A stretch of 64,000 nucleotides of DNA from NCBI GenBank assembly GCA_032622095.1, contig CP136068.1, forward strand, positions 127,787,989 to 127,851,988, written 5' to 3'. The stretch comes from Siphonodentalium dalli. Taxonomy: Eukaryota; Mollusca; Scaphopoda; Gadilida; Siphonodentaliidae. Positions 56,901-64,000 of the stretch are shown here, in pieces. The position numbers and the translations under genes are program-made. The notes beneath the pieces were generated by a model, which saw only the letters and a program-made list of their open reading frames with translations, did no database searches and had not been told where the DNA came from. Every line of letters begins with the position of its first letter. The stretch's first letter is position 1.

Positions 56901-58550
56901 ATCATTTTTAGATGCTAGGGTGATGTACCTGTCCAAATATCTCCACTACATGACGCACAGTTGTGCGGATCTGGTGCAATATAAGGTCAAACACGTCAGA
57001 GCCATCAAATATCGTGATAACGCACAGTATCTGCTCCCGTGGTGACCTATTTCTCAAAATCCCAGCTGCGTCCCACCATTTCTAGATGCTAGGGTGGTGC
57101 ACCTGCCCAAATAACTACACTATATGACGCACACTTGTGCGTATGTGGTGCAATATAAGGTCAAACACGTCAGAGCCATCAAATATAGTTATCGCGCTTA
57201 GTATCTGCTCCCGTGATAAACTATTTCTGAAATTCCCAGCTGCGTCCCATCATTTTTAGATGCTAGGGTGATATACCTGTCCAAATAGCTCCACTACATG
57301 ACGCACAGTTGTGCGGATCTGGTGCAATATAAGGTCAAACACGTCAGAGCCATCAAATATAGTGATCGCGCTTAGTATCTGCTCCCGTGATGACCTATTT
57401 CTGAAAATCCCAGCTGCGTCCCATCATTTTTAGATGCCAGGGTGGTGCACCTGTCCAAATAAATCCACTACATGACGCACAGTTGTGCGGATCTGGTGCA
57501 ATATAAGGTCAAACATGTCGGAGCCATCAAATATAGTGATCGCGCTTAGTATCTGCTCCCGTGATGACCTATTTCTGAAAATCCCAGCTGCGTCCCATCA
57601 TGTTTAGATGCTAGGGTTGTGCACCTGCCCAAATAACTGCACTCTATGACGCACACTTGTGCGTATGTGGTGCAATATAAGGTCAAACACGTCAGAGCCA
57701 TCAAATATAGTTATCGCGCTTAGTATCTGCTCCCGTGATGACCTATTTCTGAAAATCCCAGCTGCGTCCCATCATGTTTAGATGCTTGGGTGATGTACCT
57801 GTCCAAATATCTCCACTACATGACGCACAGTTGTGCGGATCTGGTGCAATATAAGGTCAAACACGTCAGAGCCATCAAATATCGTGATAACGCATAGTAT
57901 CTGCTCCCGTGGTGACCTATTTCTCAAAATCCCAGCTGCGTCCCATCATTTCTAGATGCTAGTGTTGTGCACCTGCCAAAATAACTGCACTCTATGACGC
58001 ACACTTGTGCGTTTGTGGTGCAATATAAGATAAACACATCAGAACCATCAATTATCGTTCATCAATCATAGTATCTTCTCTCGTGGTTACCTATTTCTGA
58101 AAATCCCAGCTGCGTCCCATCATTGTATAGGCTTGGCTGGTGTACCTGCCCAAATAACCCACATAATGACGCACTATTGTGCGTAGGTTGTGCAATATAG
58201 CATCAAATACGTCAGAACCATCAACTCTCGTGATCACGCATAGTATCTGATCCTGTAATCACATCTTTCTGGAAATCCCAGCTGCGTCCCATCAACTTTT
58301 GATGCTTGGGTTGAGTACAGCCCAAATAACTGCACTTTATGACTCTTAGATGTGGGTGGGTGGTGCAATGTAGCTCCATATGCTCCAGTACCATGAAATC
58401 ACGTGATTAAATTATAGTATCTGGGCCCGTGGTTATCTCTTGGAAATGATTGTTGCGTCCATCAATTCTAGGTGCGTGGATGATAGACCTACTCAAATAA
58501 CTTAACTTTACGACCCATAGTTGTGCATGCGTAGGTGTTGAAATACATTT
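47937..58550 (-). repeat. Right array of ~175-bp monomers, opposite orientation
   Basis: From TGAAACACGTCAGAGCCATC onward, the reverse complement of the same monomers is read: AATCCCAGCTGCGTCCCATC every ~175 bp, about 60 units. Both monomer types are present. Several units have unique changes (for example TTTCATGAAATCCC at 54961 and 56527). Segments of ~0.8 kb at about 54360-55168 and 55926-56734 match at an offset of 1566 bp, showing a separate recent amplification. The outermost units (58020-58550) mirror the diverged outermost units of the left arm. Confidence 0.95.
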
Positions 58551-59620
58551 CCAGGTTTTCATCCATGCAGTAAAATGCATTACCATCCCCAACATTGAGC
58601 CCGTATTTCCGTTATCACACCACTGCCTTAATTATAAGTAAGCCCCCACAGACTCCATTCCCGGTCCTTGTGTCCAACATAAGTATGCCCCAATGCAAAG
58701 TAGCCATTTCTGTCAAATACACCCCTGCATTAAATAGTTGTTCGCCCCCTACAAACACATAGCCCTGTATTAAATAGAAACGTTCCTGCCCAAAACACTT
58801 ATTTCTAATTATTTATCAATGTAACAGAAAGTATCCCCCACATAGACCCCCATTTCCGGACACACATCCCTTCATTAAACATATGTATGACCCCCCCCCC
58901 CCGACCGAACCATACTTATGGTACTACCGTCCCTGTATTAAAAAGCCACGGTCATAAACCCAATTATACATCCCTGCATAAAATAGAAGCGCTCCCATTC
59001 AAAACACAGGCTTCATTTCAAGTATTCACTCTCTTTTCGAACGGAATTGCTACCCCCCCCCCCCAAATAGTGCCCCCATTTCCAGTAATACAACACTGCA
59101 TTAAATATATATAGCACCAGATAAACCATTACCGCTAATGTGTCCTTGTATCAAACATGAGTATGACCCAACACAAAATGGCCATTTGCGGTGGTTATAC
59201 ACGTATATACAACAGTACCCCGGCGAACAGTGTACCAATTTTGTTACGTCCCTGAATTAAACACTAGAGCGCCCCCACACACACACATCTGTGATACATA
59301 GAAGAGTTCCTACCCAATAAAGTCTTCATTTCCGAGTATTTATCAATGTAATATAAGACAATGCCCCCCCCCCCCCAACATAGAGCCCACATTTCATTTG
59401 ACACATCCATGTTTAAAACATCCCCCCCCCCCCAAAAAAAAAAAACATACCCCATATGAGGTGATACGTCCCCGTATTAAATAGTCGCGGACACATACTC
59501 AATAGTTCGATAGAGTAACGTATGTGAACGAGCGTATATATGTACGTTACCAGATCGCGCCGATCGCGGCTGGGCGCGGGGCGCGTTTAACTAACGAAAT
59601 ACTCTATCTCTATATATATA
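58551..59620 (-). repeat. Right outer domain of the giant structure
   Basis: This is the inverted copy of 38409-39475. It has C runs where the left has G runs (58891-58902, 59055-59064, 59365-59378 and 59424-59433) and the landmarks CATTACCATCCCCAACATTG and CCATATGAGGTGATACGTCC. It ends CGAAATACTCTATCTC before the (TA)n tract. Homopolymer lengths differ between the arms. Confidence 0.88.
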
Positions 59621-59636
59621 TATATATATATATACT

Positions 59637-60126
59637 AGCTATTTAGGGATTTCATTGTGATTGAGAAAGAAAAAAACTGTTGTTCGATCGGTCCTGAAAC
59701 ATTCCTATATGGGCGTACATGAGCGAGGCCCTGAATGCCTAATTATATATCCATACACAATAATACAGACTAAATGGTCAACATTTCTTTAAATTGAGAT
59801 TTTGGGGAATTTTTTCATTATTTCGACTCTTTTCGGGAGAAATTTCAAATAATAAAGTTCCTTTTTTGTCCCCAAAATAACTATAAGCTATACATAATCA
59901 ATTACAGTCAAATATAGTTGATTGTAATCAATAGTTATTAGTTAACAGTCTCCGACGATTATTCATATTTTTTATTTCACTGAAATATGCACCCTCGGGG
60001 GAAATTGCTATAGCATAAAATACTCACCTTGGATTATGGGGGACTTGTATTATGTTGTTCTAAACATTATTATTCGCCTACACATTCTGAAACAAATTCT
60101 TCAGTGGTGTTTTTTCCTTAGTTTAT
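59637..60126. other. AT-rich spacer right of the giant structure, no gene seen
   Basis: It starts CTAGCTATTTAGGGATTTCA. No open frame above background and no repeat partner noticed in the window. Confidence 0.4.
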
Positions 60127-60513
60127 CCTATACCGGGGGGGGGGGGTCGGAACAAATTTTCAGGCACGTATGCTGATTTTTTCTTTTCTTTTCGACCATT
60201 GGGGGACCCACCCACCCCCGCGTCCAAATTTTTTTCCGTTTTCTGCAGTTTTTTTCCGACCATTTTTGGACACCCACCCTGTGAGTTGCGGAAAAAAAAT
60301 GTGTGTTGGTCCCATCGATCACCCACCAACCCTGGCATACGTGCCCGGATAAAATCCCTGTTATTCTAAGGTGTTTTAAGCCAAACTCATTGCAAAAACA
60401 GTCAAAAACTATTTTTTGTGAGTTGCGGAAAAATTGTTGTTTGTTGGTCCCATCGACCACCAACCCACCCCGGCATACGTGCCCGGAAATCCCCCTGCCT
60501 ATACTGGAATATA
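60127..60513. mobile_element. Inverted-repeat element with an internal duplication
   Basis: The left end reads CTATACCG, an 11-base G run, then TTTTCAGGCACGTATGC. The right end, reverse-complemented, reads CCAGTATAGGCAGGGGGATT then TCCGGGCACGTATGCCGG. Inside, a ~70-bp segment with GTGAGTTGCGGAAAAA and TTGGTCCCATCGA and ending CATACGTGCCCGGA occurs twice (60283-60353 and 60418-60488). The opposing open frames here follow from the duplication and are not supported as genes. Confidence 0.6.
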
Positions 60514-60635
60514 AATGGAAGGGACTGAAGACCATCACAGTGGGTTGATGCGAAATAACATAAACATATGTAAAACAACCATCACCAACTAGTACATGAA
60601 AAAATAGATGGACTTTGTTCTTATTTTAATTATTA

Positions 60636-61078
60636 AACGGACATGGCTCATTCGAACCTTTAAATTTTGTCTACGTGATTTGGAGGGACGGATATGATAT
60701 GTCCATAAATACACGATGCATTGACATACCGGCTTCATATGCATTGAAAAACACTTGCCAAAGTCGCAGCCATTTTCCAGCCGTTTTAAAATTTTCGCTA
60801 GAATTCAGACAAACGCTCTTTGTTCACACCATATCAGGAATAGACTAACACGGAATGATCTTTTCTAATCCATGTCGAGCTAATGGCGTTTTTTTTTATT
60901 TGGAACCCAACACCGTGTTCATAGTTGTATTTTTCATAACTTCGATGCGTCTTTTGTGGTTACAAAATGCTTGTAGAAAGGTAGCTCAGGATAATATCGG
61001 CCTATTTCGATACCGGGAAAAATTCAAAAGCGAATAATATTATGTGTGTTTTGGAGCGCAAACCGCCATACGGCTTTA
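60636..61078 (+). repeat. Interspersed repeat, copy 2 (partner at 21077)
   Basis: Collinear with 21077-21536 (see that entry for landmarks), sharing the right end GCGCAAACCGCCAT-CGGCTTTAA. There is enough divergence to indicate an old insertion. Confidence 0.75.
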
Positions 61079-61469
61079 ATAACTCCCCAATAATGAGATT
61101 TACGTCAAAACCATTGTTATGAAAACATTACGGTTACAGTGGAATTACCAATCAGTCCAATAAGATACTAATTTTTAATAAAAAAAACTTGACGGTAAAC
61201 AATGGATAAGGCCAAGGCAATGTAAAATATTCTGAAAATCATATTCAGACTAAAATATTTCACTTTACCACATGTTTAGCGATGTATGTTGACAAATCAC
61301 TGTAACAGTTTACATAATGATTCCAACATGCGAAATTCCGTTATTGGAGAATTATCAATAATGAATATAAGATCAAAGTTGATCTATATCTCCAAGTTCT
61401 GAGTGGAGGGGTTTTTACAGACTTATATATTGTTTGCACATTTGCCCATATCGAGTGCCTTGGTCCCTT
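61079..61469. other. Spacer, no gene seen
   Basis: AACTTGACGGTAAACAATGG at about 61190 resembles AACTTGACGGCAAACATTAG at 29730, and 61300-61385 resembles 170-270. Both are old dispersed repeats. Confidence 0.4.
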
Positions 61470-61867
61470 TTAACCCTTTACCCAACAGAAGGGCCCTGTG
61501 CCAATGCATTCTCTTATATATGCGAGTCGACCATAGGTCGCCTCGCATATATAAGAGAATGCATTGGCTTAACACATTTAAAATTATAAAAATGTTAAAG
61601 AATGTAAGAAAAAATGGTAAAAAGTGTTAAAAAAAGATTTTTTTTAGGCCAATGCATTCTCTTATATATGCGAGGCGACCTATGGTCGACTCGCATATAT
61701 AAGAGAATGCATTGGCACAGGGCTAACTGTAACTATCACAATGTGGTCAAGGAGCGGTTCCAATGATATCCATATTTGTATGGTTCTATTGAGACAGACC
61801 GAAGATATTTTAGGCTGTTGAAGCTTTATTTGGCCGGTTTTGGCCGGTTTGTTGGGTAAAGGGTTAA
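61470..61867 (+). mobile_element. piggyBac-like MITE with two 69-bp palindromes, copy B
   Basis: TTAA flanks at 61470-61473 and 61864-61867, with CCCTTTACCCAACA ends as in copy A at 18099. The palindromes lie at 61500-61568 and 61648-61716. Each has 33-bp arms with a single mismatch (GCGAGTCGACC against GCGAGGCGACC) around a 3-nt centre. The second palindrome is the exact reverse complement of the first, and GCCCTGT / ACAGGGC lie just outside the pair, so the element can fold either as two hairpins or as one larger one. Confidence 0.9.
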
Positions 61868-61979
61868 TATAAGCGGGAGAGGATCGTAATGTTTGGGCCA
61901 TATCACGCAACAGAACGACGACCGTAATATACAAGGTAACGTTTTGGGACATCAAATACATTTTTGTCAGTTACAAGGT

Positions 61980-62462
61980 ACATATATATCCTAGATCATG
62001 TCATGAATTTTTGACAGGGAACCTTATAAAGTCGATAACATAAGTCTGGGGAATATATATCTTTGTAATTATCTGTTCCTTAATAATGTACTTCACTGTA
62101 GGTGAAGGTCCCAATTCGAAATTGCACGATTTAAGTGACTTTGTGAGCGATTTTGCTTTGCGTCGTCGTGTAAAATTATGGTATTTCTCCTGGGTAATTA
62201 ATTCAATGTTTATTGCGATATCGGCTCACAAAAGTCACAGAAATAATTCAATTTCGAGTTGGGACTTTCACCTACAGTGAAGTATATTATTAATGAACAG
62301 ATAATAACTAACATTTATATTCCCCGAGTTATTGCTTCGACTTTACAATGTTCCCTGTCAAAACTTCAAAACGTTCCCAGGGTTTGTACTGTTGGAATAT
62401 GATCTCTACGTGCGTTATATATAGCAAGAGTAGAGATTCATGACATGATCTAATATATATTC
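61980..62462. mobile_element. Long palindromic element (~480 bp)
   Basis: Inverted landmarks occur in order from both sides: TAGATCATGTCATGAAT (61991) with ATTCATGACATGATCTA (62437); TTTTGACAGGGAAC with GTTCCCTGTCAAAA; GGGGAATATA with TATATTCCCC-like; TTATCTGTTC with GAACAGATAA; ACTTCACTGTAGGTGAA with TTCACCTACAGTGAAGT; and TCGAAATTG with CAATTTCGA. The right arm has a ~50-bp insertion (62380-62435). It is non-coding and probably a large MITE or foldback element. Confidence 0.75.
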
Positions 62463-63020
62463 ATCAAAAATTCATCAAATCTCAGTCCAACATTATGCAT
62501 GTATACCATTACATTTAATTTCATCCTTATAGCTGTATACATTCCCATCTGAACTCGGCGTTTTATGATTGTCGGGATTTCTCGTAAAGTGCGTTTAATT
62601 GCTTGGTAGAAATATGTCTGTGACGTCAGAACACAACGGCTGACGCACAGAAGTGGTTAAATCTGATAATTCAGGCACATAAATTGTTACCGACCATATC
62701 CGGCTTCCGGTGTCCATTTACAATCAGATTCGCCGCGTGAAAGGATTATCCGAACACTCGACTCGCCTATCAAATGGACACTTTATTCGATTTCTCGCTG
62801 AATATTATTCCATTATGGACGCTTGACATTTTGTTCGCACATTTTACCGACGCCAGATTCTCGCATTTCGCACTTTTATCCTCCCCTTATCACAGAGAGG
62901 TGATCATATGACAGCTTTGGTCTCAGATTCCAGAGAGCTATTTATTATGCCCCTGACCTCAGAGGATGTTTCGGAGAATAATTTACCAACCAGTGCATGC
63001 AGCCTGTTCTCGTGAAAATA
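62463..63020. other. Spacer, no gene seen
   Basis: No supported frame, repeat or RNA gene. Confidence 0.4.
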
Positions 63021-63130
63021 AATGCGCTCTATATCAGGGGGGGGGGGTATGCAGAAAAAGTTCAGACACACGGAGGGGTGGGTAGGTGGTTCGAGGTCGG
63101 AAAAAATGTGTGATGCAAATTTTTTCCAGT
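63021..63130 (+). repeat. G-tract fragment resembling the 60127 element
   Basis: An ATATCA-plus-G-run start (63036-63047), then GGAGGGGTGGGTAGGTGGTT and GTCGGAAAAAATGTGTG, recalls the GGGTGGG and TCGGAAAAAA wording (reverse strand) of the element at 60127-60513. Probably a decayed relative or a solo end. Confidence 0.4.
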
Positions 63131-63791
63131 CAACATATTTATCAAAGATTAATTATGAAGCATTATATGCTATTGGAATTATATCACTTACTTGTGCACT
63201 GTGTTTAGCTGTTGCGTCGTTTCTGAGTATGATAAGCTCATATTAGTGACTAGAGAACACTGTATGCATCACCAGGTTGGACACTCGTGATTATATTATA
63301 CCAGTACATGTAACCCGACTGTGTAGCATTTGACTGTTAAGCTTCTTCAATTCAAATGCACATGCAAATACTATTAATCCTATATTCCAGTCTCATTACT
63401 ACTACGTGCACTTCAGGCAGTGATTATGAAGGTCTTATTCTTATTCAGTATTTCTGCTAGTCGATATTCAATTCAATAAGCACTTACCAGCAGTCCTATA
63501 CATGGCTGCATATATGAACATAAACCCATTTTGAATGACAATATGTGGCATCCGCACTGGTCACTGGTTACCAATACCACTATATTGTGTATAGGATGGT
63601 AGACCACGCATAGCCAACCAAACAATGAGTGACATACTGCCCAATCCATTAGGATGCCACGTGGAGCGTATTGGCCAAGAAACATGAACACTATGTGCAC
63701 ATGCACCATTAGCATTGCGATGTGAATATTATAGGCCAAAGATGAAACCCCTATCCATAATTTATATCTTTATACGTTGACTCAGACATAG
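63131..63791. other. Spacer, no gene seen
   Basis: The 88-codon minus frame at 63473-63739 has no recognisable domain. Nothing else noticed. Confidence 0.4.
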
Positions 63792-64000
63792 TTAACCATT
63801 TACCCAACAGAACGGCCCTGTGCCAATGCATTCTCTTATATATGCGAGTCGACCATAGGTCGCCTCGCATATATAAGAGAATGCATTGGCTTAACATATA
63901 TTAAAAATGATAAAATTGTCAAAGAATGTAGAAAAATATTATAAAAATTGTAAAAAAAATGTAAGAAAAATGGTAAAAAGATTGATTTAGGCCAATGCAT
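63792..64000 (+). mobile_element. piggyBac-like MITE, copy C (cut by window end)
   Basis: TTAA at 63792, then CCATTTACCCAACAGAACGG and the first palindrome at 63822-63890. An AT-rich spacer somewhat longer than in copies A and B follows, then the first 10 bp of the second palindrome. One base of the end differs from the other copies (CCA for CCC). Confidence 0.88.

Larger units (their letters stand above)
38338..59636. mobile_element. Giant inverted structure (~21.3 kb), foldback-type element or palindromic satellite
   Basis: The left edge, (TA)n-GAGATAGAGTATTTCG, is mirrored at the right by CGAAATACTCTATCTC-(TA)n. Inward from both ends the same landmarks occur in opposite orientation: a GCGCCCCGCGCCC segment, the G-rich outer domain, then ~175-bp monomers whose orientation flips near 47,937. 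The arms differ at scattered bases (for example, the mirrored 62-codon frames at 39428 and 58407 differ at three residues), by indels and by (TA)n length. Long inverted repeats built of an outer domain plus inner tandem repeats are the defining layout of foldback (FB/TU-like) transposons, though this is far larger than the examples I know. No transposase is visible. No target duplication could be resolved in the TA tracts. Confidence 0.85.

Noticed and set aside
38338-59636. Pure assembly artefact (hairpin read or inverted mis-join)
   Set aside because: The arms differ by substitutions, indels, homopolymer and (TA)n lengths, and by independent higher-order duplications. A false inversion would give identical arms. 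It cannot be fully excluded without reads.
60128-60548. Opposing 136- and 81-codon frames
   Set aside because: They arise from the internal duplication and homopolymer-rich ends of an inverted-repeat element.
61500-61568. microRNA precursor or rho-independent terminator
   Set aside because: The 33-bp stem with a 3-nt centre is too tight for a typical animal microRNA hairpin, it recurs in a TTAA-flanked element, and bacterial terminators do not apply here.

Overview
The window looks like nuclear DNA of a non-vertebrate animal. It is AT-leaning, very gene-poor and dense in repeats. It has no operons, bacterial ribosome-binding sites or rRNA/tRNA genes that I could see. The transposon families are typical of animals: a LINE 3' end, piggyBac-like, hAT-like, mariner-like and Helitron-like elements. 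The one convincing host gene is an intronless seven-transmembrane receptor. I cannot name the species. A marine invertebrate is a guess from the general repeat style.

Layout. 1-12.8 kb: AT-rich spacer with a ~285-bp tandem repeat (1.37-2.64 kb), a 5'-truncated LINE on the minus strand (3.76-4.9 kb), and several old degenerate repeats, including a direct pair at 1 and 10.92 kb. 12.9-20.8 kb: a compound repeat zone. It holds two copies of a ~0.5-kb terminal-inverted-repeat element, an 87-bp minisatellite with a 354-bp higher-order unit, a related ~60-bp degenerate array, several (AAC)n tracts within one repeat family, and piggyBac-like miniature elements carrying 69-bp palindromes. 21-24.4 kb: more inverted-repeat elements. 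24.4-27.55 kb: a 33-bp minisatellite of about 94 units. 27.96-29.29 kb: a hAT element with a perfect 8-bp target duplication and a decayed transposase, inserted in the terminal repeat of another element; a 153-bp mariner-type MITE follows.

30.5-32.75 kb: a divergent class A GPCR with a long acidic Ser/Thr/Glu-rich tail. The tail is split by what looks like a one-base frameshift near 32,170. 32.8-34.7 kb: nested inverted-repeat elements. 37.5-38.2 kb: a Helitron-like element with an internal 122-bp repeat.

38.34-59.64 kb: the most striking object in the window, a ~21.3-kb giant inverted structure. Each arm has a ~1.1-kb G-rich outer domain, and the two outer domains are near-identical in opposite orientation. 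Each arm then carries a long array of ~175-bp monomers (dimer ~350 bp). Array orientation flips at one point near 47,937. The left array contains two tandem copies of a 3.66-kb block. The architecture fits a giant foldback-type transposon or palindromic satellite. 59.6-64 kb: further miniature elements, including two more copies of the piggyBac-like double-hairpin element, the last cut by the window end.

Apart from the receptor, nothing here looks like a functioning host gene. The other coding-like stretches are transposon remnants or open frames inside tandem repeats. All boundaries and family assignments were read by eye; no alignments or searches were run.
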